The position numbers were made by a program, and so were the translations under genes. A stretch of 21,820 nucleotides of DNA, taken from positions 1 through 21,820 of IMG/VR virus record IMGVR_UViG_3300047322_000147; one strand, given 5' to 3'. Positions 5,410 to 13,821 of this stretch are shown in pieces. The DNA is from a virus. Under the pieces are notes generated by a model. That model saw only the letters and a program-made list of their open reading frames with translations. It had not been told where the DNA came from and did not search any database. The first letter of the stretch is position 1. Each line of letters starts with the position of its first letter.

Positions 5410-5747
5410 AGGATGGCGGTTATCTGTTAATCGACCACCGCGCATCACCTGGCCTGCCAGAAGATATAGCCCGCGCCAGCGGCTATGACCCACGCCAGGT
5501 TGGTGAGGGCAAGATGCTGGAAACCAAAACTTTCACCTGCTCGCATTGTAAATGCAGCGTAGTGCCTAATCCATTTAGGACAAGAGATAGGGCGACATGC
5601 TTCAAGTGTGGCAATCACTACATTTGTGATATTTGCCATTTTGAAACTACGTTGCCGGATTATTCCCATACACCATTCGATAAGAAGGCTGAATTGGTTT
5701 TGTCGTCGCTTGGAAGTCCCTTTAAACTATTAACAGAGGAAACCTGA
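5406..5747 (+). CDS. zinc-ribbon phage protein
   Basis: Start chosen at ATG 5406, which overlaps the previous stop (ATGA); the ATG at 5391 would only add five residues inside the upstream gene. The protein has 113 residues. The N-terminus (GGYLLIDHRASPGLPEDIA, then GYDP) is a short conserved-looking segment. The core carries C45, C48, C50, C65, C68, C74 and C77: TCSHCKC, TCFKCGN and ICDICHF, enough for one or two Zn knuckles. Similar proteins with YLLIDHRASPGLP and C..C pairs are, as I remember, common next to structural genes in alphaproteobacterial phages; their role is not known. Cytoplasmic, possibly nucleic-acid or protein binding. Confidence 0.75.
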   Translation: MKDGGYLLIDHRASPGLPEDIARASGYDPRQVGEGKMLETKTFTCSHCKCSVVPNPFRTRDRATCFKCGNHYICDICHFETTLPDYSHTPFDKKAELVLSSLGSPFKLLTEET

Positions 5748-5748
5748 A

Positions 5749-6258
5749 ATGGCTAAACGATCATTCTCGGCGGCGACCTGGACGCCTACGGCTACCGCCG
5801 ACACTACGGCTCTTGCTAACAGCACTTTCATGTCGATTGGTGCATCAGGAGCAACTGCCGGCCTTAATGTCCTGGAAATCTATCTGGGCGGACAAGCTAC
5901 ATCCAGCGCGGTGAATATCATGCAGTTTGCGCGGGATTCCACGCTGATTGGCACGCCGACTGCTCTTGCGGCTCCAAACAGTGATGGCCCGCTTAATACC
6001 ATGACGGCGGCTCTTGCTGCGGTTCCTATTACGGCGGTTGCCGGTGGCACATCCCCACAACGTTCTGCGGCCACTACTGCGGCCCGCTTGTCACTCACGT
6101 TCAATGCCTTCGGCGGCATCGTGCGATGGGTTGCGGCTCCCGGAGAGGAATGGGGCATTGTTGGTGTTACCGTGAATGTCAGCGAAAGTTCACTGTCAGC
6201 CTATACGGGCGGTTCTGTGGGACTTATGGGAAGTCACGTAGTTTACGAGCCGTTCTGA
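5749..6258 (+). CDS. virion-like beta-rich protein (decoration or tail protein candidate)
   Basis: A 169-residue protein with GAGGAAACCTGAA before the ATG, a strong Shine-Dalgarno. The composition is Ala/Thr/Ser/Gly-rich and beta-prone, without cysteines or membrane segments. It starts MAKRSFSAATWTPTATADTT and contains GLNVLEIYLGGQATSSAVNI, RSAATTAARLSLTFNAFGGI and EEWGIVGVTVNVSESSLSAY. The regular small-residue strands suggest a jelly-roll or decoration-type virion protein. The ending HVVYEPF is typical of a folded edge strand. I cannot place it in a named family. Its stop TGA is immediately followed by the ATG of the glycosyltransferase gene. Confidence 0.68.
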   Translation: MAKRSFSAATWTPTATADTTALANSTFMSIGASGATAGLNVLEIYLGGQATSSAVNIMQFARDSTLIGTPTALAAPNSDGPLNTMTAALAAVPITAVAGGTSPQRSAATTAARLSLTFNAFGGIVRWVAAPGEEWGIVGVTVNVSESSLSAYTGGSVGLMGSHVVYEPF

Positions 6259-7041
6259 ATGCTTCCCATCCCGGCATTGGCAAGCATGAACGTCATGTTT
6301 GCCACGCCCTGCTATGCGTCAAGCGTTACATCCCCATACATGGCCAGTATGTATAGTCTTGCTGGGGATTGTGCTAATTACGGACTTAAAAACAGACTTG
6401 AACTGCATAGCGAAAGCCTGATTACGCGGGGCCGTAATAAACTGGTCGAGAAGTTCCTAGGAGATGAAAGCCTGACGCATCTATTCTGGATTGATGCCGA
6501 TCTGCTGTTCATGACGGAAGCGGTATTCAGGTTGTTACTGGCGGATCATGATGTGTGTGCCGGGGTATATCCCTTAAAGCAGTTTAACTGGCCTGCTGGC
6601 GGCATACCTCAGCACATGGATAAGCGGGAATTTGAGGACAGATATAACCTGTTCCCGTTCTGCCCAATCGAGAACAGGGCCGACGATGACGGGTTCTGCG
6701 AGGTTGTAGCGGCAACAACCGGGTTTATGTGTATCAAGCGCGATGTGTTCATGAAGCTAATGCAATACTATCCGAAACTGAATTATATCCCGGATGGTCC
6801 TCCCAATAATCCCAAGGCACATTTGTGCTGGCGGTTCTTCGATTGCATGATTGATAATGGCGGACGGTATTTGTCTGAGGATTATTCGTTCTGCAAGCTT
6901 TGGAGAGATCTAGGCGGTAAGATTTATGCGGATGTACATTCCAAACTCGATCATCTAGGACAGCATTTGTTTCATGGCGACCTGATGGCTACGTTGCAGG
7001 CAAAATCTGCCGATGTGGTTGAAATAGCCCAATGCCGCTGA
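6259..7041 (+). CDS. GT-A type glycosyltransferase
   Basis: A 260-residue protein. After a short N-terminal extension the core begins VMFATPCYASSVTSPYMASM (12-31). TRGRNKLVEKFL (56-67) and THLFWIDADLLF (73-84) follow, with the DxD motif D79-A80-D81 that coordinates the nucleotide-sugar metal. VCAGVYPLKQF (99-109), ATTGFMCIKRDVF (152-164), LSEDYSFCKLWRDLGG (205-220) and LDHLGQHLF (230-238) complete a GT-A fold: the ED pair as catalytic base region and the late H as a further metal ligand candidate. No signal or membrane segment is visible. Such enzymes in phages glycosylate virion proteins, DNA or host glycans; the target here is unknown. The alternative start ATG 6286 would remove nine non-conserved residues. 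The ATG abuts the upstream stop. Confidence 0.8.
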   Translation: MLPIPALASMNVMFATPCYASSVTSPYMASMYSLAGDCANYGLKNRLELHSESLITRGRNKLVEKFLGDESLTHLFWIDADLLFMTEAVFRLLLADHDVCAGVYPLKQFNWPAGGIPQHMDKREFEDRYNLFPFCPIENRADDDGFCEVVAATTGFMCIKRDVFMKLMQYYPKLNYIPDGPPNNPKAHLCWRFFDCMIDNGGRYLSEDYSFCKLWRDLGGKIYADVHSKLDHLGQHLFHGDLMATLQAKSADVVEIAQCR

Positions 7042-7703
7042 TTTCTATGGGTAGGAGATATTCCGCTGGCGCGCCTGCTGGCGGCACTCTGACAAACGAT
7101 GCCGCCAATGGCGTCGGTTATTCAGGTGGCGGCTCGGTTTCCACTTCTTTTACCATCACGGTTTCCACGACAAAAACGAACGATATTATTATTCTAGGAG
7201 TGATTGTTAACGCCTCTGGCGTGAGTACGATTACTTCCGCTAATGTAACTTGGGCATCGCGAGCCTCCGGCACCGTAAACATTGAGGAATGGTATGGTGT
7301 TTCCGCTGCCATCCTGACAAATGAAGTCATCACCATTACGGTTGTCGGCGGAGCCGCATTCTGTGCTGGCATTGCTCTGGTAATAAACGGAGCGGATATA
7401 AGCAGTCCTCCGACATCGGCGTATGATCCTAATGGATCTTTGCCTGCAACTGGTGCATCCGGCACTCCAAGCGGAATTTCAACAACAAAAAACAAAACGA
7501 TGGTCTATGGCATGGTTCGAGGCAACACCGATGGATCGGTTGCTTCTGGTTATACGGATGTAGCGCCAGGAACGAGGGGCACCTTGTTCATGGCGATGGA
7601 ATATCAAATCTTTTCATCGCCTCAATCCGGCATCGGCATCGCGGACACAATGACCAGCGTTAACGGCTGGCGTGCTGATGCAATCCAAGCATCGGGTCAG
7701 TAA
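7032..7703 (+). CDS. beta-rich structural-type protein
   Basis: A 223-residue protein whose ATG lies ten bases inside the end of the glycosyltransferase gene. It has no signal peptide. After a polar start (MPLISMGRRYSAGAPAGGTL) come repeated short strands: GGGSVSTSFTITVSTTKTND, IIILGVIVNASGVSTITSAN, VTWASRASGTVNIEEWYGVS, AFCAGIALVINGADI. The pattern looks like an immunoglobulin-like or jelly-roll domain of the kind found in tail fibres and glycan-binding modules. The segment TKNKTMVYGMVRGNTDG is characteristic of such folds. It directly precedes the depolymerase-like gene with the stop joined to the next ATG (TAA ATG). A tail-associated or adsorption role is likely; no family is named. Confidence 0.62.
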   Translation: MPLISMGRRYSAGAPAGGTLTNDAANGVGYSGGGSVSTSFTITVSTTKTNDIIILGVIVNASGVSTITSANVTWASRASGTVNIEEWYGVSAAILTNEVITITVVGGAAFCAGIALVINGADISSPPTSAYDPNGSLPATGASGTPSGISTTKNKTMVYGMVRGNTDGSVASGYTDVAPGTRGTLFMAMEYQIFSSPQSGIGIADTMTSVNGWRADAIQASGQ

Positions 7704-9392
7704 ATGTCGGCAGTTGGAACAAACCTTACCTTAACCGGGCAATTGTCAAACAACGCCTCCGAGCAGCCATTCTTAAATCTCTGCAAGCTCGGTCAGGGCT
7801 GGTACACGCTAAATTCCAGCAACGCAGATAATGGGGAAGAAGCAACCCTATATTCATCGCATCTTGATGCAAACGGCTATCCGACATCCCTCTCATTCGG
7901 GACGACAACCAAGGTTTTTTTTCAATGTAACTTTGTGATTGGAAACTCGGGTGGTCTAGTCACTTATCCTTATTTACCCGGTAACTACATCTTTCTTTAT
8001 GACGGATCGACTGGATCGGAAGTCTTTAGTTTTGGCGGTGACGCTTCCGTAGTTTCCGGGTTAGGAACCGGGAGGGTCGTCCTAAACGTCGCTACTCCGA
8101 ACGTTGGAATATATATCACTTACGGTCCAGGTCCAGCGATCGCTACCAATTTCAGACTGGTTTATTCTCCTTATGAATCCCTGCTTGCTGGCGGTGAGAT
8201 TTTCAATCCTGATTTCATAACAAGGATTACACCGTTCAAGACACTCCGTTTCATGGACTGGTTGTCAACCGTCACCCTTAATCAGACTCCGACAGTGACT
8301 TGGGGAAATAGGAATACGCAGAATTGGGTTTTCTGGAACGACAACAGGACATCATCAACTCCGCAAACGAATGCGGGCATCCCGATAGAAGTCTGCATAG
8401 CACTGTGCAATGAAATCGGGGCGGATGGATATTTCAATGTGCCGTTTCTTGCAGACGACACCTACATAGCGAATTACGCCTCTCTCGTTCATTCCAATCT
8501 AAATTCAAACTTAAGTGCATATGTAGAATATGGAAATGAACTGTGGAATGGAGTTTGGGGAACCGGAGTTGGAGCGCAATTAACAACAAATGGGAAAGCA
8601 ATTTTTTCCGGTATGGTTCCTGGTACGGATCAACAATACGCTTGGCAGTATGGCATCCGACAGATGGTTCGATGCGGATTAATTTGGAAATCTACCTGGG
8701 GTGCTGATGCAGGCAGAGTGCATAGAGTTCTCGGTGGGCAAAATACAGGTGATAGTTCTGTGCCGGTGGCGGGTGGTTGGAGTTCGTATGTTATAGCTAC
8801 AAATTCAAATGATTTCAGCGGGCCTACTTTTTGGGAATCCCCCTTAGCTGGGTCATCAACTGGAACGGCTGCACAAAATTCTGATTTCTTATGTGTGGCT
8901 CCTTATTTTGGTCAGGCATATTATACTTATACGGCAGGAATTAGTGTCTCGAATACGTTTGTTGAACTCTTAAGCGGGGGTGTTGTTTCTGGTGGTTATC
9001 CAGGTGGGGAGTGTCTAGAAGTCATCAATGCCTTCACCGAAAACTATAATATTGCTACTGCTGTAGGATTGAGACTAATATCTTATGAGGGAGGTAATAA
9101 TTTAGGCGGCGGTGTAAATGGAGCAACATTTCTTACATGCCAGACAGACTCAAGGATGACAACTGTTTACGATACGATTTTGAATGCGTGGTTTGCGCTG
9201 TCAAACATCGGGCCTTTTATTCATTATACAGATATTGCAGATATAAATAGTGCAGGTGCTTATTGGGGTGCATTGGTTAATGTGCAACAAACAACATCTA
9301 TCAAATATGCAGCATTATTAAGTTTTATAACTCCACCACCATCACCGCCAACTGCTGTTATACCTATCCCAATGGGCCAAGCCTGGATGTGA
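7704..9392 (+). CDS. putative clan GH-A-like glycosidase / tail depolymerase
   Basis: A 562-residue protein with three parts. Residues 1-155 are beta-rich and look like an attachment or carbohydrate-binding domain. Residues about 165-510 resemble a TIM-barrel glycosidase: LRFMDWL (181-187), ADGYFNVPF (240-248), YVEYGNELWN (273-282) and LRLISYEGGNN (456-466). In clan GH-A the acid/base Glu follows an Asn at the end of strand 4 (here N278-E279), and the nucleophile Glu ends strand 7 (here E462 in SYEGG). The spacing of 183 residues fits. The C-terminus is Pro-rich (FITPPPSPPTAVIPIPMG). A surface-polysaccharide depolymerase carried on the tail is the natural inference. No signal peptide, which fits a virion protein. 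The exact GH family is not identifiable by eye. Confidence 0.68.
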   Translation: MSAVGTNLTLTGQLSNNASEQPFLNLCKLGQGWYTLNSSNADNGEEATLYSSHLDANGYPTSLSFGTTTKVFFQCNFVIGNSGGLVTYPYLPGNYIFLYDGSTGSEVFSFGGDASVVSGLGTGRVVLNVATPNVGIYITYGPGPAIATNFRLVYSPYESLLAGGEIFNPDFITRITPFKTLRFMDWLSTVTLNQTPTVTWGNRNTQNWVFWNDNRTSSTPQTNAGIPIEVCIALCNEIGADGYFNVPFLADDTYIANYASLVHSNLNSNLSAYVEYGNELWNGVWGTGVGAQLTTNGKAIFSGMVPGTDQQYAWQYGIRQMVRCGLIWKSTWGADAGRVHRVLGGQNTGDSSVPVAGGWSSYVIATNSNDFSGPTFWESPLAGSSTGTAAQNSDFLCVAPYFGQAYYTYTAGISVSNTFVELLSGGVVSGGYPGGECLEVINAFTENYNIATAVGLRLISYEGGNNLGGGVNGATFLTCQTDSRMTTVYDTILNAWFALSNIGPFIHYTDIADINSAGAYWGALVNVQQTTSIKYAALLSFITPPPSPPTAVIPIPMGQAWM

Positions 9393-9397
9393 CATGA

Positions 9398-12300
9398 ATG
9401 CGCGAATCATGGCGCAAGCCACAATGGAACGGCAAAAGGAGAATTGACCATCCGGTAAACTGGACGCATTTGCCGGAATATGACTTCGGTATTGCGTGGA
9501 CTCAGGTTAAGGAGGATTGGGGTCACTCTAACACCTGGTTCATTTATAATCGAGACCGCACTACCAATAAGATCGTTGCCGCGCCGGTTTTCGCCCAGGA
9601 TGTAATAACCGCAACCGGCACCGGGACATACACCTCCAAAGTTTCCTGGAATAATTCCAATAATAAAGTAGAAGTTGTTGCCGGTGGTGGCTGCGGTGCT
9701 ATCGGTGCATCAACTACCACGGGCGGCGGCGGCGGTGCAGGCGGTGGCTATAATAGTATAAGCAATTTCAGTTTTGCCACGCCTGGTACGACAACCGCTT
9801 TATACGGCGTAGGTGTTGGTGGTCACTGGACTTCTTCATCAGTTACCAATGGTGGAGATACTTGGTTTAACTCCGCTGCTTTCCCGGCGAGCGGTACAGC
9901 GGTCGGTGCGAAAGGTGGCCCGTCACCGGCAACATTTAATACCGCAACTGGCGGCACTGCTGCTTTAACAAGCACGTTCTTTCCAACCACGTCGCCACCG
10001 GCAAGAGTTGGTGGCAATGGTGCAAGCGGGACTAGTGCATCGGTAGGAGGAGGCGGCGGCGGTGGTGGTGGGCCAAACGGTGTAGGCGGTAACGCTTCGT
10101 CTAATACTGGCGGCACTGGCGATGGCGGAACGGTAACGGCTGGCGCGGCTGGCAACCCAGGAACTGCCTTTGCTGGAAAGCAATTCGGCACATCGCTTCT
10201 AGCCGTAGGCATCGGTGGTGGCGGCGGTGGTTCAAATGCGTCCGCAGGCAAGGGCGCAACAGCTATTGGTTATGGCGGCGCAGGTGGTGGCGGTTCAAGA
10301 TCAAACAGCACATTAGCGGGTGATGGTTTTCAAGGTGTTGTTGTTCTTTCATGGAACATTGCCGATAGACCTGACGGAATTGATTTTCCCAATCCGACCT
10401 CCAAGAAAATACCGACCGATCAGTTAACCATTGCCGAAGCTGGTAATGCCTTAACGGCACCGGCAGTTACAACAACGACACTGCTAGGCGCGGTCGAGGA
10501 TTGGCTAGATTTAGGTCGTCGCACTAGGGTTGATCTTCTTACTTGGCTCAATACCGGGACCGCGCTGCTTAATGCGCTGGCACCATTTAGTCAGGACGAT
10601 TGGCCAAATCCTAAAGGACCAGCACCACAAGAACTAACGCATATCGACCAGGGAATATTGACGCTGCCGACCGTTACGGTTGCGCCTAATTTCCTAACTG
10701 ATTGGCCAAATCCGAAAGGAGCAAAATCCAACCAACCTCTGAGTTGGTCATCGCGAGCGCAGATCACCGCGCCGGTTGTCACGGCTCCGTTTGGTCAGGC
10801 TAATTGGCCGCTGCCAAATCGCGGTCTGCCTCTCGATTATGGCTCAATTGATCAAGGCTTCCTGCCGCCGACGCAAGCGCCGGGACCGCCATTACCGCCG
10901 ATCAACTATGATTGGCCCAATCCTCGCGGTTATCTATACCCGACAGACCTGCGGACGTTCATCAATCAGGGGTTGCCCTATCCGGTCACGTTTGCCCGTG
11001 CGCCAGCGTTCCAGGCTCTTTATCGCTCGCAGGCAAATGTCCGGTGGGATCAGCCGCCAAATATTGTCATCAAGACAACAGTTGCAGCGCCATTCAATCA
11101 AGATGATTGGCCATTACCGACTAAGGCAAAAGCCAATCAATCGCTAGGCATTGAACGTGGTCCGCAGATCACGCCTAATCCATTTAATCAGGATGACTGG
11201 CCGCTACCGACAGGAGCAAAATCTAATCAGCCGTTTAGCATCTCGCTACGGCCTCAGATCACACCAAATCCATTCAAGCAGACGGAATGGGTAAATCCAT
11301 CAGGTGCCAAGGCAAATCAACCGCTCGGACTAACGACATGGCCGCAACTTACCAGCGCCAATAATCCGTTCAATCAATTCGATTGGGCATTACCAAAAGG
11401 AGCAAAATCTACACAGCCGCTATCGGCCTGGGGCATTCCGCAAATTACTCCCAATCCGTTCAATCAAGATGATTGGCCCAATCCAACAGGTGCGAAGGCT
11501 AATCAGCCATTCTCGGTCGTCAGAACGCCGCAGATCACGCCAAATCCGTTCTCACAGACCGATTGGCCGCTCGCGGTCACGCTACGCCGCGCAATCGACA
11601 CATGGATTCCTACCAATGTCGCATTGGCCTCTGCCATCGCCCAGGTCGTACCGTTCAATCAGGATGATTGGCAGAACCCAAGAGGCGCAACACCAAATCA
11701 ATCGCTTGGCCTGTCCGGCCATGCCCAGATCACGCCAAATCCATTCAGTCAGTCGGATTGGCAAAACCCGCGAGGTTCAAGACCTAACCAGGCGTTAGGC
11801 ATTAATGCCGCACCGCAAATCCAGACAACGGCATCCCCGTTCGTTCAATCGGATTGGCCTAATCCGTTAGGAAAGAAATCAAATCAAGTTCTGGGCATCA
11901 GTCGCAGCCCGCAAATCAAGATCAATCCGCAAGCGTTTGTACAAACCGATTGGCCGGTTCCTAAAGGTCCACAGCGTGCAATTGATCTGCTTACGCTTAC
12001 TAATGCAAATGCTATACATTACCCGGAACCTGTACCGAATATTGGGCCTTTTGATTATCCCAATCCGAAAATACCGCCGCCTCTTAATTGGTCGTTCCGC
12101 GCAAGTCCTTATATTCCGGCACCTATACCACCCCCGCCTGCCGCACCTGGAGATTATTTCTTCAAATTCAATGACCAAACTGACGCATTTCTTGATCCAA
12201 TAGTCGGTCCAAGACTCGCTCTTCCTGGCAAACTTATCCCAATCTGGATCTATGATACCAGCAAGCAAAGTGCGGAAGTAGTTGATGGCTGGTGGTGCCT

Positions 12301-12514
12301 GTTAGTTGTAGACGCTCCCGTTCCTTCGTCAATTTCTCAGCATCCAAATCTGCAATTTGCTTTGGATAGGCAAGCTGCATTCACGCCGGGATATGCTCAT
12401 GGACAGGGTACGATTATCATTATCAATAATCTTATTCCGCCAATTGAACTGAGTTATTTCCAAATCGTGTCGCCAATGGCTCCAGTGGCCTATGCAAATG
12501 CCGGGATACATTGA
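9398..12514 (+). CDS. giant fibre protein: glycine-rich domain plus WPxP repeats
   Basis: A 1038-residue protein. Residues 1-67 are an aromatic N-terminal region that may dock to the tail. Residues about 68-320 form a glycine-rich domain (GGGGGAGGG; GGGGGGGGGP; IGGGGGGSNASAG; GYGGAGGGGS) ending in FQGVVVLSWNI, the usual end of glycine-rich phage-fibre and adhesin domains. Residues 330-925 contain about 16 units of D/N/E-W-P-x-P-x-G; the most regular are 30-32 residues (FNQDDWPLPTGAKSNQPFS, then PQITPNP). Residues about 935-1038 are a globular tail (YFFKFNDQTDAFLDPI, then WWCLLVVDAP). It probably is a host-recognition fibre or a scaffold for the neighbouring depolymerase. Unusual in lying upstream of terL. 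The stop overlaps the terL ATG (TGATG). Confidence 0.78.
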   Translation: MRESWRKPQWNGKRRIDHPVNWTHLPEYDFGIAWTQVKEDWGHSNTWFIYNRDRTTNKIVAAPVFAQDVITATGTGTYTSKVSWNNSNNKVEVVAGGGCGAIGASTTTGGGGGAGGGYNSISNFSFATPGTTTALYGVGVGGHWTSSSVTNGGDTWFNSAAFPASGTAVGAKGGPSPATFNTATGGTAALTSTFFPTTSPPARVGGNGASGTSASVGGGGGGGGGPNGVGGNASSNTGGTGDGGTVTAGAAGNPGTAFAGKQFGTSLLAVGIGGGGGGSNASAGKGATAIGYGGAGGGGSRSNSTLAGDGFQGVVVLSWNIADRPDGIDFPNPTSKKIPTDQLTIAEAGNALTAPAVTTTTLLGAVEDWLDLGRRTRVDLLTWLNTGTALLNALAPFSQDDWPNPKGPAPQELTHIDQGILTLPTVTVAPNFLTDWPNPKGAKSNQPLSWSSRAQITAPVVTAPFGQANWPLPNRGLPLDYGSIDQGFLPPTQAPGPPLPPINYDWPNPRGYLYPTDLRTFINQGLPYPVTFARAPAFQALYRSQANVRWDQPPNIVIKTTVAAPFNQDDWPLPTKAKANQSLGIERGPQITPNPFNQDDWPLPTGAKSNQPFSISLRPQITPNPFKQTEWVNPSGAKANQPLGLTTWPQLTSANNPFNQFDWALPKGAKSTQPLSAWGIPQITPNPFNQDDWPNPTGAKANQPFSVVRTPQITPNPFSQTDWPLAVTLRRAIDTWIPTNVALASAIAQVVPFNQDDWQNPRGATPNQSLGLSGHAQITPNPFSQSDWQNPRGSRPNQALGINAAPQIQTTASPFVQSDWPNPLGKKSNQVLGISRSPQIKINPQAFVQTDWPVPKGPQRAIDLLTLTNANAIHYPEPVPNIGPFDYPNPKIPPPLNWSFRASPYIPAPIPPPPAAPGDYFFKFNDQTDAFLDPIVGPRLALPGKLIPIWIYDTSKQSAEVVDGWWCLLVVDAPVPSSISQHPNLQFALDRQAAFTPGYAHGQGTIIIINNLIPPIELSYFQIVSPMAPVAYANAGIH
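10582..12069 (+). repeat. degenerate tandem repeat encoding WPxP units
   Basis: Within the fibre gene. Unit starts (CCATT or CCGTT followed by CAATCAAGATGATTGGCC-like sequence) lie at 11090, 11180, 11270, 11366, 11456, 11546, 11651, 11741 and 11837, giving spacings of 90, 90, 96, 90, 90, 105, 90 and 96 bases, all multiples of three. Units before 11090 and after 11940 are more diverged and less regular. CAGATCACGCCAAATCC is nearly identical in several copies, so recent duplication or recombination among units is likely. Confidence 0.85.
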
Positions 12515-13821
12515 TGGCTATTCAGTTCCCGGAAAAGGCGGTTTGTCTATTCAATCCAGCGCCATACAAGGTGATGTATGGCGGTCGCGGCGGTTCTAAA
12601 TCATGGGATATGGCAAGAGCCATTCTATGCCTTGGCGCACATAAGAAACTGTTTATCGTCTGTGGCCGTGAAATCCAACGCTCAATCAAGGATTCGGTTC
12701 ACAAGCTGTTAAGCGAGCAAGTTTCAGCATTGGGCCTTGACTCGCATTATGAAGTTCAGGAATCAAAAATCATCGGACGCTTAAACGGCACGGAAATCGT
12801 TTTCGTTGGTGTCAGGAATAATATCAGTTCTATCAAGTCAATGGAGGGTATTGACATATTCTGGCTCACGGAAGCCACCCATGTTTCAAACAACACCTGG
12901 GACACGCTTCTGCCGACAGTACGCCGCGATCCGCCTTTCGGCCCGTTTGGGCAGGGCTCCGAAGTCTGGATTGATTTTAACCCTGACCTTGGCACGGATG
13001 ACACTTATAAGCGTTGGGTTCTTGATCCTCCTGGCGATACTATGGTTGTCGAAGTCAATCACATTGATAACCCGTGGTTTCCCGAAATACTCAAGAGACA
13101 ATTGGAGGAAATGAAGGCCAAGGATTACGATGAATATTTAACAGTATGGGAGGGTAAGCCGCGACGAAGCCTAGAAGGGGCGATTTATGCTAAAGAGCTT
13201 TCAGCGGCCATTACAGAAGGACGAATTACTCCAAATCTCAAGTACGACAAATCCAGGGGAGTTATCGTTAGCTTTGACCTCGGACGGTCGGACATGTGCG
13301 CTCTGTGGTTTTTCCAGCAAATCGGGATGGAACATCACGCGATTGATTTCTACGGAAACACGGGCTTTGGAATTGATCATTATCTCCAAGAGATTCAAAG
13401 ACGTAAATATGCAGTAAAGCGCATTCTGTTGCCTCACGATGCTTCGCACCACATGCAGGCAGCGTCCAAGACAATCGAAAGGCAGGTCCGTGACGTATAT
13501 CCCGGTGAGATCGTCAAAATCGTCCCCAAAATCTCAATCGTCAACGGCATCAACGCCGTCAGACAATTATTCCCTCGTTTGTATTTCGCTGAAGGACCAA
13601 CTGCCGATGGAGTTTTGGGATTGCAGCATTATCAATATGGCGTCAACTCCGATACAAAGGTTAGAACTAAAGAACCTTTACATAACTGGGCCTCAAACCC
13701 CGCCGATAGTCTGCGATATTATGCCGTCGAAATAAAAGAGGGCAACAAGCCAAAGGAAAAAGAAGAACAATATGTCGATGAATTTGCCGATCACAATCAA
13801 TCTGTGGCTTGGATGGCATAA
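12514..13821 (+). CDS. terL: terminase large subunit (PBSX/Terminase_3 type)
   Basis: A 435-residue packaging motor. Start taken at ATG 12514, overlapping the fibre-gene stop (TGATG); the TTG at 12511 is one codon upstream. The ATPase domain has MYGGRGGSKSW (Walker A, residues 21-31), VCGREIQRSIKDS (49-61, adenine/R-coupling region) and IDIFWLTEA (Walker B, 113-121, catalytic E120). The nuclease domain is RNase H-like, with acidic residues at VSFDLGRSD (D255), LPHDAS (D309) and SNPADSLRYY (D398). It translocates DNA into the procapsid through the portal and cuts the concatemer, probably by headful as in P22. It is shorter than P22 gp2 but normal for the PBSX group. No small terminase gene lies directly upstream; 2001-2267 is a weak candidate. 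Confidence 0.93.
   Translation: MAIQFPEKAVCLFNPAPYKVMYGGRGGSKSWDMARAILCLGAHKKLFIVCGREIQRSIKDSVHKLLSEQVSALGLDSHYEVQESKIIGRLNGTEIVFVGVRNNISSIKSMEGIDIFWLTEATHVSNNTWDTLLPTVRRDPPFGPFGQGSEVWIDFNPDLGTDDTYKRWVLDPPGDTMVVEVNHIDNPWFPEILKRQLEEMKAKDYDEYLTVWEGKPRRSLEGAIYAKELSAAITEGRITPNLKYDKSRGVIVSFDLGRSDMCALWFFQQIGMEHHAIDFYGNTGFGIDHYLQEIQRRKYAVKRILLPHDASHHMQAASKTIERQVRDVYPGEIVKIVPKISIVNGINAVRQLFPRLYFAEGPTADGVLGLQHYQYGVNSDTKVRTKEPLHNWASNPADSLRYYAVEIKEGNKPKEKEEQYVDEFADHNQSVAWMA

Noticed and set aside
9823-10251. 142-residue Pro/Ala-rich minus-strand frame
   Set aside because: It is the antisense reading of the glycine-rich domain (GGC/GGT read as GCC/ACC), with low-complexity Pro runs and no start signal.
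10776-11798. Several + strand frames of 60-123 codons inside the fibre gene
   Set aside because: They arise from the repeat structure of the real gene read in another frame, are Arg/Ser-biased and have no ribosome binding sites.
11879-12268. 129-residue minus-strand frame
   Set aside because: Arg/Cys/Trp-rich antisense shadow of the fibre's C-terminal part with no protein-like hydrophobic pattern.
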